A stretch of 59,525 nt of DNA from a virus: IMG/VR virus record IMGVR_UViG_3300022214_000006, positions 1-59,525 of that record, one strand, 5' to 3'. Under the pieces are notes generated by a model. It made no database searches. It was not told the origin of the DNA and worked only from the letters and a program-made list of their open reading frames with translations. A program made the position numbers and the translations under genes. How positions within the stretch are numbered: position 1 is the stretch's first letter; every line of letters starts with the position of its first letter. Shown piece by piece: positions 1-8,867 of the stretch.

Positions 1-1
1 A

Positions 2-3000
2 ATCAGTGTTACAGATTCGTGGGGCATCGCTGGAGTCTATATTAATAAAGTTCGTGAGGACTCTATTAAATACGGTGTGGATATGTCCAAACTTACCGAA
101 GTCAATCGGTCAGTAATGGCACCACTTTTGAGTGCTGGGATAAAATTACCAGAGATTCAAAAGTTCGCAACGGCTGGTGCGGTAGCTGTTAGCGCATTAG
201 GGCTTGGCGCTCAACAGTTTGTTCAGGAGGTGAGGGACCTCGCGACGGCTGGAATAACAGCCGCTAACTCAACACTGGCGACATCTTTGGGTGTTACCAA
301 CACAATGGTTAAGGAGTGGAAGAAGAACGGAACATTCATCGAAGAGATGCTGAAACGCCTTGACGGGTTTAATAAGACTTCCGAAGAGATGTTGCGTAAA
401 ACTTTAACAGGTTCTTGGGAAGTGCTGAAGGCTAAATTAGGTGCAGCATTACAAGACCCCGAAGCGTTTAAAGGTATCATACGCTCAATTAACGCTGTAT
501 CTGATGCCATATCATCACCAGCATTTAAAACTGGTGTAGAGTTTTATTGGGGAGCGATTAAAGGTATTGCTAGTTCGATGATGAACTTCATTGATGTCGT
601 AAAAACTCTAATGCCAGCATTAACTGCTTTGGCTGCTGTATGGACTGCGATGCGTGTTATAGAGGTAGTTAAAACAGCTATGCTTGCCACTACTATCCTG
701 TACGGAAGAGCTGTGACAGTTGTGAATGCTCTTACGGCAAGTACAATAACCTTAGCGGAAGCTGAGATAGTACAAGCTGCTGCGGCTAGAACTAGTGCGG
801 CGGCTATAACTGGAGTTGCTGCATCTGCCGTAGCAGCAAGTAATTCCATGACTAGGGCTGCTGCTGTAGGAGCTTTAGCACGCGGATTAGGATGGGTGGG
901 ATTATTTTTATGGGGTATCTACGAAGTAGCTGACCATTTCGGACTTGTTGATAAATATTTCACATCTATTGAAGATCGCGCAAAGAAAGCACAAGACGCT
1001 ATCAAAATAATGGGTGACGAGAGTTTAAAAGACAAATTAGCTGCTGCTGGGAGAGAAGTCACAAGGGCTGAGTCAGCTAAAGCGATGTGGGCTAAAAACC
1101 CATATTCAACCGCCGCTGATATGGTTAAAGCAGATAAAGTTATAGCTGATGCTAAAACAATATATGATATTTATTGGAATGAATGGGACAAACGCGCAAA
1201 CGAAGAGCAAAAATTTCGTGACATGCTTCCTAAAGTTGAGGGGAAGTTAGGGCTAGGTGATGATGCCGGGAAAGGTGCTTCAGACGCAGCTTTTCAATCC
1301 CGCATGGAGCAAGTAAAATTAGAAATGCAGGCGAAAGTCTCAGCTTCTGATAAAGAACTTTCAAACGTTGAAAGAGTTGAACTTGCTTGGCAAAAACTTT
1401 ACGCTGAGAAATATAAACACCTAACCTATTCGGAAAAACTTAAAGAGTTCAATGAATACACTTTAGGTAGAGAAGCTGCTAGATTAGCCGACATCAAAGA
1501 AGCCCACGAAAAAATCATGGACACTTTGAAAAAAGAAGCCGAGCATTATGAAAAACTTGGGCGCAAAGAACCCTCTCAAATCGAAGCCATCCAAGCCGAT
1601 ATTAAAGTTCGTGAAGAACGTTTGAAATCTTTGCGTGAAGAGATCAGTCTTCGTGAAAAATTGGAGACGGCACCTACTGCCGCCGAGAAGTTTCAAACAT
1701 TAGGTCGTATTGAAGAAGGTAGGATGGCTACAGATGCTTTAGCTGGCTGGCTTCCCGGAGAACAAGGTAAAAAAATAACAGCTCCCGGATCAGTTCGCGG
1801 TCGTAGTGATTTTGGTGTATTTTCTGCTACTGGGGGTTCAGGTATTACTGAAGCTACTCAGACATATGAAGAATTGAGAATGAAGTCAGAAAAGAAAATA
1901 AGTTTCTTCACGACTCAGCAGTTAATTGAACAAGCAGCGGCGGTAGATAAAAGTATAACTGATGGAAGAACAGCGTCGGTTAGAGTGATAGGTCTGGAAA
2001 CCCTAAAAATACAAGAAGAAACAGCTAAGATCGGGCTTGATAGAGAAGAACAAAACCTGTTGGATATAGAGAAAGCCAGAAAAAATATCGAGAAATCTGT
2101 AGGTGATGATAGATTAGCTTATCAAGAACAATTATTGGCTCTTCAAAAAAAGAACGAAGCCGAACTAGCCTTTGAACGTCGTAAAGAATTCGTGGCGATG
2201 TTTGACGGCCTATTGGCACCGGGCACTAATATTATGAATCAACTCGCAGCCAACTTTGGTAAAGCTGTTAATCAGCATATCCAGAGTGCTACCAGCAACA
2301 TAGCGATGAAGGTTTCATCTGGTAAAACATCTGAAATATCTAAAAGCGATTGGGTGATGACTGTAGTTGGTATCGTAGGTTCTCTGGTTTCATCAGGGGG
2401 AGCATCTGCCGCTCAAATAGCTAAAGTTACTGCCGCAGAGGTTCAAAAAACTACTGGAACAGGAACTATTCTAGGTGATATGTTGGCTCAAAGTAAATCG
2501 CTTAACAACTCCATGAATTTGCTGAACAGTACGGCATTTGCAACAAACAAATATACTATTCAGATGGTTGACAGTTTGAAGAATGTCGAGAACTCAATGA
2601 AGTCGTTTATCAACGTTCTAGGAAAGTCTTTGGGTGGAGATATAGCGGCTTCGATGGGGATAGCCAGAAGTTCTGAAGAATCTTCAAGATTTGCCAGATA
2701 CAATATACGGGTGGGTGATATTAGCCATAGCCAAGCCGGTGAGAATGTATTAGGGAGCGCATTTAGAACAAGACTAAATAATCTTGTTTGGGGTACTGTT
2801 ACCGACACTGTTACCGATACAGGCTTGATGATACGTGGAACACTTCAACAAATTGCTCAAGGCTTAGGCGTAACTCAGTATGCTGCCGGAACCAGTAAAA
2901 GTTCAGGCGTACTTGGTATCCTTGGCGGTAAAACATCAACTTGGGAACGTGAGGTAGCGGCACCTGAAAAACTAGCTATGGCTTTAGCTGATGTCTACAC

Positions 3001-4816
3001 TAACATGAAAGATGTGTTTAAGACAGCCAGCGAATCATTAGGTACAAGCGTAACCGATGTTGACCGTGTGTTCTCAACATTCCAAACACGAATTGGTAAA
3101 CTTAGTCTTGAAGGATTAAACGCCGAACAAAAATTAGAGGCTTTGAATACAGCCGTTAGTAAAGATGCGGATTTGATTGCCACTGAATTGTTCCCTGAGA
3201 TGTTAAAGTTTCAAGCTGCTGGTGAAGGTATACTGGAAACTTTATCGCGTGTAGTAGTTGAAATATCCATCATGGATGACTACTTTTCACGGATAGGTGT
3301 TACGTCTAAGACAACCGCCGAAAATGCCGATGCCTTGGTGACGGCTTTGGGTGGAGTTGATTCGGCTTCTCGCAAACTGCAAGATTATTACGCAAACTTT
3401 TTCACCGATGCCGAACGCAGCGCGCATGACATAAAAATACTTGGTGAGCATTTTAAAGAACTCCGGCTGACAATGCCAGCAACCAATGAAGAATTTAGAA
3501 AGCTGGTTGAATCGCAAGATTTGACAACAGCTTCAGGTATTGAAACCTATGCAGCGTTGATTGACATCAGCGATGCGTTTAATATGGTTACAAAGGCTTC
3601 AGAAGCTGCTACAAACGCTGCCAGAGAACAGTTTAGCCTTGTCATGACAGCGATAGATAGCCTGAGAAAGTTCGGGGTCTCTGTACGAGATTTGATGGAC
3701 TCTCTGCGGCGCGGCGATCAAGCACCAACTGCTATGGCTGCATCAACTCTCAGGAATGAGTTCAGAGCCATTAACGCCCTCGCTGCTGGCGGCGACATCG
3801 CAGCTCAGGGTAAGCTGGCTGGAGCCGCTACCGACTTCCTGACGGCTTCTAAAGCTCAGGCTAATAGTGCTCTTGAATACGCAAGAGATTTCGCCTTCGT
3901 TCAGGCTTCGCTTAACACGACTGCCACAACTACTGAAGACATCGTTAGTGCCTCCGATAAGTCTTTACAAGCAGCCGTAGAAGCTAATACATTCTTGGCC
4001 GACATTGCCGACAACACAAAGAATACAAAAAATAATATTACTGCTTTAGCTGTGGCGTTAGGTGAATTACCAAAATCAATTGTTGACGCTGGTGGCACTG
4101 TTCCGCAGGGGATGGTGGATGGTCTTAAAGATTTTAATACTGCTGTTACATCTGCTTATGGTCAGTTAAGTTCTCTGATGCAGCAGGGGTATATGCAGCT
4201 TCTTCAAGTTGTATCTATGAAAACAGGTGGTATGACATCTGAAATGGCTTCAATGACCCCGCCGCAGATAGCCTTGCCACCAGTTACCGTTGCGCCAACT
4301 CCGGCTGAAATAGTTGCTCCCGTTGAAGCAGTGCAAATTGCGGCGATACCTGTAGTAGATGTTTATACTGCTTCGCAAGAAAGAATAGCAGCTAAAGAAG
4401 CTGCTTTGGCGGCTTTTCGTGCGGCTGAAGCCGAATTGAGCTTTTATACGGAAATGGAAGCACTATCTGGTACGGGATACCATAATCCGTATATAGATAA
4501 TGTTCGAGATAAGTATACAACCGCAAAAAACTACTACGACTCCTTACCAGAATTCGCAATAGGTTCTAACTATATCGAACGCGATATGATTGCACAGGTA
4601 CACGCTGGTGAAGAAATAACTCCAAAACCTTACGTTGATATGCAGCGATCTGAACGCAGTGAAACCAATAGACTGCTTGCTGAATTCAGGGATTCTTTTA
4701 TTCAGGAACTCAGAGCAATAGGACTGCCGATTATTCAGAACACTCGTGACACTGCGAAGATATTGACTAGATTCGATGGTGATGGATTGCCCGAGACAAG
4801 AGTAGTTACAGCATAA
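2..4816 (+). CDS. Tail tape measure protein (5' end outside window)
   Basis: The frame is open from the window edge without a stop, so the gene begins upstream; the GTG at 77 is only an internal candidate start. At least 1604 residues are present. The N-terminal part reads like the tape-measure N-terminal domain, followed by alternating hydrophobic and Ala-rich helices, then a long Lys/Glu-rich coiled-coil stretch and more helical sequence. Near the C-terminus the motif ERDMIAQVHAGEEI is seen, a signature often found at the end of tape measure proteins. In the family the protein sets tail length, fills the tail tube and is ejected with the DNA. Length and position just before other tail genes agree. 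A tail length near that of long-tailed siphoviruses or myoviruses is inferred. Confidence 0.9.
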   Translation: MSVTDSWGIAGVYINKVREDSIKYGVDMSKLTEVNRSVMAPLLSAGIKLPEIQKFATAGAVAVSALGLGAQQFVQEVRDLATAGITAANSTLATSLGVTNTMVKEWKKNGTFIEEMLKRLDGFNKTSEEMLRKTLTGSWEVLKAKLGAALQDPEAFKGIIRSINAVSDAISSPAFKTGVEFYWGAIKGIASSMMNFIDVVKTLMPALTALAAVWTAMRVIEVVKTAMLATTILYGRAVTVVNALTASTITLAEAEIVQAAAARTSAAAITGVAASAVAASNSMTRAAAVGALARGLGWVGLFLWGIYEVADHFGLVDKYFTSIEDRAKKAQDAIKIMGDESLKDKLAAAGREVTRAESAKAMWAKNPYSTAADMVKADKVIADAKTIYDIYWNEWDKRANEEQKFRDMLPKVEGKLGLGDDAGKGASDAAFQSRMEQVKLEMQAKVSASDKELSNVERVELAWQKLYAEKYKHLTYSEKLKEFNEYTLGREAARLADIKEAHEKIMDTLKKEAEHYEKLGRKEPSQIEAIQADIKVREERLKSLREEISLREKLETAPTAAEKFQTLGRIEEGRMATDALAGWLPGEQGKKITAPGSVRGRSDFGVFSATGGSGITEATQTYEELRMKSEKKISFFTTQQLIEQAAAVDKSITDGRTASVRVIGLETLKIQEETAKIGLDREEQNLLDIEKARKNIEKSVGDDRLAYQEQLLALQKKNEAELAFERRKEFVAMFDGLLAPGTNIMNQLAANFGKAVNQHIQSATSNIAMKVSSGKTSEISKSDWVMTVVGIVGSLVSSGGASAAQIAKVTAAEVQKTTGTGTILGDMLAQSKSLNNSMNLLNSTAFATNKYTIQMVDSLKNVENSMKSFINVLGKSLGGDIAASMGIARSSEESSRFARYNIRVGDISHSQAGENVLGSAFRTRLNNLVWGTVTDTVTDTGLMIRGTLQQIAQGLGVTQYAAGTSKSSGVLGILGGKTSTWEREVAAPEKLAMALADVYTNMKDVFKTASESLGTSVTDVDRVFSTFQTRIGKLSLEGLNAEQKLEALNTAVSKDADLIATELFPEMLKFQAAGEGILETLSRVVVEISIMDDYFSRIGVTSKTTAENADALVTALGGVDSASRKLQDYYANFFTDAERSAHDIKILGEHFKELRLTMPATNEEFRKLVESQDLTTASGIETYAALIDISDAFNMVTKASEAATNAAREQFSLVMTAIDSLRKFGVSVRDLMDSLRRGDQAPTAMAASTLRNEFRAINALAAGGDIAAQGKLAGAATDFLTASKAQANSALEYARDFAFVQASLNTTATTTEDIVSASDKSLQAAVEANTFLADIADNTKNTKNNITALAVALGELPKSIVDAGGTVPQGMVDGLKDFNTAVTSAYGQLSSLMQQGYMQLLQVVSMKTGGMTSEMASMTPPQIALPPVTVAPTPAEIVAPVEAVQIAAIPVVDVYTASQERIAAKEAALAAFRAAEAELSFYTEMEALSGTGYHNPYIDNVRDKYTTAKNYYDSLPEFAIGSNYIERDMIAQVHAGEEITPKPYVDMQRSERSETNRLLAEFRDSFIQELRAIGLPIIQNTRDTAKILTRFDGDGLPETRVVTA

Positions 4817-4826
4817 CGGAGAACGC

Positions 4827-6224
4827 ATGAAAATAATAAGACCATTTATAATAACCGATGCTTCTTTGGTGGCGTGTAACGTCCCCGAAAACGATTACGC
4901 CCGTTGGGATGCTGCGACTACTTATGCAGATGGTGATAAAGTATTAGTCTGCAACCCGGCATCAAATGTAACGATAACTATAGCTACTCCGGGGGTTGTT
5001 ACATGGACGGCGCATGGTCTGGTAGCTAACACTGTTGTAATATTTAAAACAACTTCAGCGTTACCGACAGGTATTACTGCAAACATTGCTTACTATGTTC
5101 GTAATCCAGCAGCAAATACTTTTGAGATAAGTCTAACATCTGGCGGAGCATCAATCAACACCACTGGAACACAATCCGGCACTCACTCATGTCAGGCTAT
5201 GATTTCTCCGGTATCATCAACTGTTACGATGACTACTGCGAACCCTACTGTAATTACATGGGCGGCTCATGGGTTCCTAGACGATCAAAAAGTAATATTT
5301 TATTCTACCGGAACGCTCCCGACAGGAATAACAACTAACATACCATACTATATAACTCGTGCCGCAGTGAACACGTTTCAAATATCCTCATCTGCTGGAG
5401 GTGCAAGTATTGCGGTAACTGGTGCTGGTTCTGGAACACATTTTGCAATTGCTCAATACCATAAAGTTTATGAATCTCTTACCGCTGCGAATCTAGGAAA
5501 CGTTCCTCATAAAGTTGACACATCTTGGCTTGATACTGGTGCCAACAACCGCTGGAATATGTTTGACACGTCGATCACATCGCAGACATCTAACCCTGAT
5601 TCAATCGTGTGTTGGATTAGAACTACTGGTCGTGTAGATGCTGCCGCACTGTTAAATGTCCGTGCTAATAATGTGGTGATAACAGGTTATGATTCTTTAG
5701 GAGCTATTGTGTATGGTCCATCAACTTATTCGCTAGTTGATACTACCGCTGTTGGTGACTGGTGGACTTATTACTTTGAACCAATTACATATACAACCGA
5801 TTGGGTCGATATTGATTTTCCACCCTATGCAAATTTGTTACTTAAAATAGAACTTAACAATACAGGGCAATCAGTATTATGTGGAGGCGAAGTTTTAGGA
5901 CTGTCAAAATTGTTAGGTACAGTTCAGTACGGCGCAAATCTTGGTATCTTAGACTATTCTATAAAGCAGCGAGATACCTTCGGAAATTATAATGTACTTG
6001 AAAGAGCATTTAGCAAGAGAGGTAGATATAATTTATGGATTGACACATCATTGGTTGATTCAGTAGTTAATTCTCTGACTCAATATAGAGCTATTCCATG
6101 CGTTTATGTTGGTGTTGAGTCTTACCAGTCCAGTATTATTTATGGGTTTTATAAAGACTTTAACGTAGATATTAGTTATCCAACAATGTCAATATGTTCA
6201 ATTGATGTAGAAGGCTTGACTTAA
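4827..6224 (+). CDS. Tail/baseplate-distal protein with two inserted repeats
   Basis: A 465-residue protein that starts 10 bp after the tape measure stop with GGAG before the ATG. Two copies of a unit of about 75 residues lie at roughly residues 48-125 and 130-208; both contain W-AHG, then F-LPTGIT-NI-YY, then NTF-IS--GGASI and end in SGTH. They interrupt a carbohydrate-binding-like strip (Y-A-WDAATTYADGD before, YHKVYESLTAANLG after). The rest is beta-rich. Position after the tape measure suggests a distal tail or host-surface-binding component. The exact family is not recognised. Confidence 0.6.
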   Translation: MKIIRPFIITDASLVACNVPENDYARWDAATTYADGDKVLVCNPASNVTITIATPGVVTWTAHGLVANTVVIFKTTSALPTGITANIAYYVRNPAANTFEISLTSGGASINTTGTQSGTHSCQAMISPVSSTVTMTTANPTVITWAAHGFLDDQKVIFYSTGTLPTGITTNIPYYITRAAVNTFQISSSAGGASIAVTGAGSGTHFAIAQYHKVYESLTAANLGNVPHKVDTSWLDTGANNRWNMFDTSITSQTSNPDSIVCWIRTTGRVDAAALLNVRANNVVITGYDSLGAIVYGPSTYSLVDTTAVGDWWTYYFEPITYTTDWVDIDFPPYANLLLKIELNNTGQSVLCGGEVLGLSKLLGTVQYGANLGILDYSIKQRDTFGNYNVLERAFSKRGRYNLWIDTSLVDSVVNSLTQYRAIPCVYVGVESYQSSIIYGFYKDFNVDISYPTMSICSIDVEGLT

Positions 6225-6267
6225 CCATTAAAACCTGATATACACCAGACAAATTTAGGAGTCTTTT

Positions 6268-6972
6268 ATGACGATTACAGCTTTACCAACAGCACCAGCG
6301 AGAACAATGAGTAGCGATCAATTCGTAGCTGCCGCCGACGCTTGGGTAGCATCACTGCAAAACCTTGTTAACGAGATAAACGCTTTAGGTATAACCACTC
6401 TTACAGGGTCTATTCAGAGTACACCTATTGGTAATATTACACCGTCTACTGGTGCATTTACTACGTTGAGTTCGACTGGTAATACAACTGTAGGTTCTGC
6501 TGGAAACTATTCTATTGCTGCAAATGGAACTACCCCAAAGTATTTAGCATTACTTGCTGAGAACGCATCATATGCAGGATCATTAATTATCCAAGCTGGC
6601 GGCGGCAGTCTAGGCTTTGGTGGAAGTTTTACAGCATTTGGGCATTCTCACGCATCCAAACCCGGTTGGGTGGTAGCTGGAATATCTGCGACATCTGGAG
6701 GCAAATTCTCGGTGCAACCGCAGGCATTAGGGCTTGGCACTGATGTATTTACCGTAGATACTGTCGGCGCAACGATGGTGGGAGATTCATTAACTGTTAC
6801 AACCACCAGTAAGACTGGTGGTTATTTGGTAGCTACTTTACCGGCTGGGACTACTGGTATGGAATGTTATGTAACCGATGCCTTAGCCCCAGCATGGAAT
6901 ACTGCGTTGGTAGGTGGTGGTGCTGTTGTGGTTGGTGCTAGAAAAAATGCTACTGTATGGGTTGCTTTTTAA
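6268..6972 (+). CDS. Putative tail fibre protein
   Basis: A 234-residue protein rich in Gly, Ala, Thr and Ser with the phrase PIGNITPSTGAFTTLSSTG, which is typical of phage tail fibre and tail-collar-type proteins. An AGGAG ribosome site lies before the ATG. The low charge and beta-rich repeats suit a trimeric fibre. It sits between the tail protein and the lysis genes, the usual place for fibre genes. Receptor binding is inferred from this context only. Confidence 0.6.
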   Translation: MTITALPTAPARTMSSDQFVAAADAWVASLQNLVNEINALGITTLTGSIQSTPIGNITPSTGAFTTLSSTGNTTVGSAGNYSIAANGTTPKYLALLAENASYAGSLIIQAGGGSLGFGGSFTAFGHSHASKPGWVVAGISATSGGKFSVQPQALGLGTDVFTVDTVGATMVGDSLTVTTTSKTGGYLVATLPAGTTGMECYVTDALAPAWNTALVGGGAVVVGARKNATVWVAF

Positions 6973-6987
6973 TTTAAGGAGATTGGG

Positions 6988-7287
6988 ATGGCATTAGTAA
7001 TGTATGAACGGTTGGAGCGATACAATGAGCAAACTGGTGTGTTAAAGGGAGCGCATGTCAAATTATTTGATACCGTTACCGGCAAAGAAGGTGAAGCAAT
7101 GTCTTATACTTCCGCCGCAGCATTAGGTTTTGCTCAAAGCGATATTCTGACACAAGTTGAGACTGGCGCAATTGCTGCTTTAGACGCTAAGATAGCCGAA
7201 CACTCAGTAATAATTGCTATTAAAGATGAGCAACTAGCTATTAAAGACGCACAGATAGCAGCTCTTAAATCTCAGATTGCTGGGTAA
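6988..7287 (+). CDS. Small protein with C-terminal coiled coil
   Basis: A 99-residue protein with an AAGGAGATTGGG ribosome site. The last 35 residues (from about 62) form a heptad-like run built from KDEQLAIKDAQIAALKSQ, expected to coil. It directly follows the fibre gene, so a fibre-associated or fibre-assembly role is possible, but no family is recognised. Confidence 0.6.
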   Translation: MALVMYERLERYNEQTGVLKGAHVKLFDTVTGKEGEAMSYTSAAALGFAQSDILTQVETGAIAALDAKIAEHSVIIAIKDEQLAIKDAQIAALKSQIAG

Positions 7288-7293
7288 TTTATT

Positions 7294-7740
7294 TTGGAAA
7301 TTCTACAAAAACGTTATCTCTTCGGAGAAGATTTTACACTAAGTAAACTGTACATCAACGGTGAATGGTTTAAAGGTTGCCCATACATTCTTGAAGATAC
7401 TGTGCGAGAAATTAAAGGTTTATCCGTAGAAAAGTGGAAAGTTAAATGTGAAACAGCAATACCTGTAGGACGCTACGAAGTTAAAAAAACTTGGAGTGGT
7501 AGATGGTCTAAATTGATGTGGGAAATAACCGGGATCAATGGGTTTGTGGGAGTAAGACCTCACGCTGGAAATACGTCTTATGATACCGAAGGTTGCCCGT
7601 TAACTGGTAAAGAACGTGATGAAAAGCATGGGGAAGTTTCTGGTAGTCGTATAGCTCGTGACGCACTTTATGCTAAAATGGAACAAGCCGAATCATTTGG
7701 CGAAAAAATTTATTGGGCTGTGGAAGGATTACCAAAATGA
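7294..7740 (+). CDS. DUF5675 family protein
   Basis: A 148-residue protein opening with a TTG codon six bases after the previous stop, with no good ribosome site, so translation is probably coupled to the upstream gene. The pattern P-G-Y-V, then W-I-G-VRPHAGNTSYDTEGCPLTG (conserved core near residues 95-112) matches the DUF5675 family found in phage lysis regions and mobile elements. Its biochemical role is unknown; the His and Cys residues look like a possible active site. It lies immediately before the holin-like and spanin-like genes, which suggests a part in lysis. The ATG of the next gene overlaps its stop. Confidence 0.65.
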   Translation: MEILQKRYLFGEDFTLSKLYINGEWFKGCPYILEDTVREIKGLSVEKWKVKCETAIPVGRYEVKKTWSGRWSKLMWEITGINGFVGVRPHAGNTSYDTEGCPLTGKERDEKHGEVSGSRIARDALYAKMEQAESFGEKIYWAVEGLPK

Positions 7741-7985
7741 AAGAATGGTTAAAAGACAAACTTGGGCTAATCAAAGCTGATCTTAAAAAAGCTTGGCTAT
7801 CAATGACTATTTGGTTTGGTATTATTTGCGAGGGAGTTATAGAGTACCTGCCAGAAATTACCAAAGCTGTTTCAGAATCAGAAGAATATATGCTTCCAGA
7901 GACTTACAAACGGATCATGCAGGGTATCGTACTGATAAATATTATTTTACGATTTAGAACTACAAAAGCACTCCGTCACAAATAA
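7737..7985 (+). CDS. Holin-like membrane protein
   Basis: An 82-residue protein that starts at the ATG overlapping the previous stop (ATGA). A longer frame from 7713 exists, but the coupled start gives the cleaner N-terminus MKEWLKDKLG. One hydrophobic segment lies at about residues 21-36 and another at about 61-73, separated by an acidic stretch, and the C-terminus is basic. Size, charge layout and position before the spanin-like genes fit a holin-like or holin-associated protein of the inner membrane. No specific holin family is certain. Confidence 0.55.
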   Translation: MKEWLKDKLGLIKADLKKAWLSMTIWFGIICEGVIEYLPEITKAVSESEEYMLPETYKRIMQGIVLINIILRFRTTKALRHK

Positions 7986-8263
7986 TGGAAACAGTCTTAA
8001 TCACACTCCTGATTTACGCATCAGGAATCTATACTGGTGTCAGTTACGAACACACTAAACAATTAGAAACAGAAAAGATTGTTGCCGATGTTCGTCAAGC
8101 AAGTCAAGAATCTGCTGCCGCCGAGATAGCCAAGATTGAGATTAAACAGTCTACAATTCTTCAACCTGTTATAGAGACCATTCGTAGCGAAGTGAAATAT
8201 ACAGATTGTCGTCACGACGTTGCAACTGTTAAACGAATTAACGAGGCTTTGACTGGGAAATGA
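7985..8263 (+). CDS. Rz-like inner-membrane spanin
   Basis: A 92-residue protein with an N-terminal hydrophobic segment (residues 4-19), an alpha-helical Gln/Glu/Ala-rich periplasmic stretch, and the C-terminal phrase YTDCRHDVATVKRINEAL, which resembles the end of many Rz-type i-spanins. Its ATG overlaps the preceding TAA by one base (TAATG), and its own stop overlaps the next ATG. In the family, i-spanins pair with an outer-membrane partner and fuse the two membranes at the last lysis step. Assignment rests on topology, the C-terminal motif and gene order. Confidence 0.65.
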   Translation: METVLITLLIYASGIYTGVSYEHTKQLETEKIVADVRQASQESAAAEIAKIEIKQSTILQPVIETIRSEVKYTDCRHDVATVKRINEALTGK

Positions 8264-8499
8264 ATACTAAACTTATCGTAGGTTGCGTAGCATTAGTAGT
8301 CCTCGCTGGCTTGCTGTATGGTGCCTACAGTCTCGGAAAGCGTCAGGTGGTGGTAACGTATCAAACAAACCCTCTGGTGGCTGCTAACTGCCCTGAACCG
8401 ACACCGTTGGTTGGTGATGACTTCGGTTCAACAACTCTAAAGCTAATTAGTGTTGGCGGACAGTATGTAAAATGCCGCACTGCCTGTCTGTCTAAATAA
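8260..8499 (+). CDS. Rz1-like spanin partner
   Basis: A 79-residue protein overlapping the Rz-like gene by ATGA. The mature part reads NCPEPTPLVGDDFGSTTL and ends in QYVKCRTACLSK, resembling the C-terminal half of Rz1-like proteins. The N-terminus has a hydrophobic helix (residues 5-24). A nominal IVGC lipobox is at residues 6-9, before rather than after most of the hydrophobic stretch, so it may be anchored by an uncleaved helix instead of a lipid. It is the last gene of the rightward tail-lysis block. Confidence 0.55.
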   Translation: MNTKLIVGCVALVVLAGLLYGAYSLGKRQVVVTYQTNPLVAANCPEPTPLVGDDFGSTTLKLISVGGQYVKCRTACLSK

Positions 8500-8510
8500 A
8501 ACTCAAAAAG

Positions 8511-8535
8511 AAGCCCTGATGTTTAGTCAGGGCTT
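8511..8535. terminator. Bidirectional intrinsic terminator
   Basis: AAGCCCTGA and TCAGGGCTT form a perfect 9-bp stem around a 7-base loop. Read leftward it is followed by CTTTTTG, read rightward by TTTAAAG. It lies between the end of the rightward lysis genes and the end of the leftward block, where converging transcripts meet. Confidence 0.85.
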
Positions 8536-8539
8536 TAAA

Positions 8540-8558
8540 GACCTCCATTGCGGAGGTC
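8540..8558. other. Perfect hairpin GACCTCC/GGAGGTC
   Basis: A 7-bp GC-rich perfect stem with an ATTGC loop lies between the terminator and tRNA-Gly. On the minus strand it immediately follows the tRNA 3' end and could be a processing or termination aid. Function is inferred only. Confidence 0.5.
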
Positions 8559-8568
8559 AGAGGAAACT

Positions 8569-8644
8569 TGGAGCGGACTGTCGGCATCGAACCGACGACA
8601 TTCTGATTGGAAATCAGATGCTCTGCCAACTGAGCTAAATCCGC
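8569..8644 (-). tRNA. tRNA-Gly (anticodon TCC), CCA encoded
   Basis: The minus strand folds as a full cloverleaf: acceptor GCGGATT/AGTCCGC, D arm with AGTTGG, anticodon arm TCTGA/TCAGA with loop TTTCCAA giving anticodon TCC, and T arm with GGTTCGATGCC. The discriminator is T and CCA is encoded. It reads GGA (and GGG by wobble) glycine codons, which are common in an AT-rich phage. Confidence 0.95.
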
Positions 8645-8649
8645 GAAGC

Positions 8650-8715
8650 CTCTGTGGTCAGATTGATTACTGACATATTCAGCTTATAAGCTGCGCACTT
8701 TACTGCCACACAGAG
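8650..8715 (-). ncRNA. tRNA-like cloverleaf, degenerate
   Basis: Read leftward, 66 bases fold like a shortened tRNA: a perfect 7-bp acceptor CTCTGTG/CACAGAG, a two-base TG link, a small D-type arm GCA/TGC, a palindromic middle arm CAGCTTATAAGCTG and a 5-bp T-type arm GTCAG/CTGAC abutting the acceptor. The middle loop has six bases instead of seven and the T loop lacks GTTC. It lies five bases from tRNA-Gly in the same transcript. It may be a tRNA pseudogene or a tRNA mimic that keeps the cut ends of a tRNA. Confidence 0.5.
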
Positions 8716-8867
8716 TTTTGTTGGCGATGCTGACTGACTCTAGAAATCAATCACGTTCGGGTTTCCAAGGTTACGCGCACCATCCGGTACACTCCCGACC
8801 TCGATGTGTGGTTTTTTATACCATCATCCGTTTCGACAACGCTTGCATCACCAACAAACATATTATA
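8716..8867. other. Non-coding spacer between primase stop and tRNA cluster
   Basis: No convincing gene. On the minus strand it would be the 3' tail of the primase transcript leading into the tRNA genes. Short inverted segments such as TCGGG/CCCGA are present, but no defined RNA is recognised. Confidence 0.4.

Noticed and set aside
8740-8790. A hairpin on the minus strand with a 7-base loop TTCTAGA that looks like a CUA (amber suppressor) anticodon arm
   Set aside because: No T arm with GTTC or matching acceptor stem can be built around it, so it is not a tRNA.
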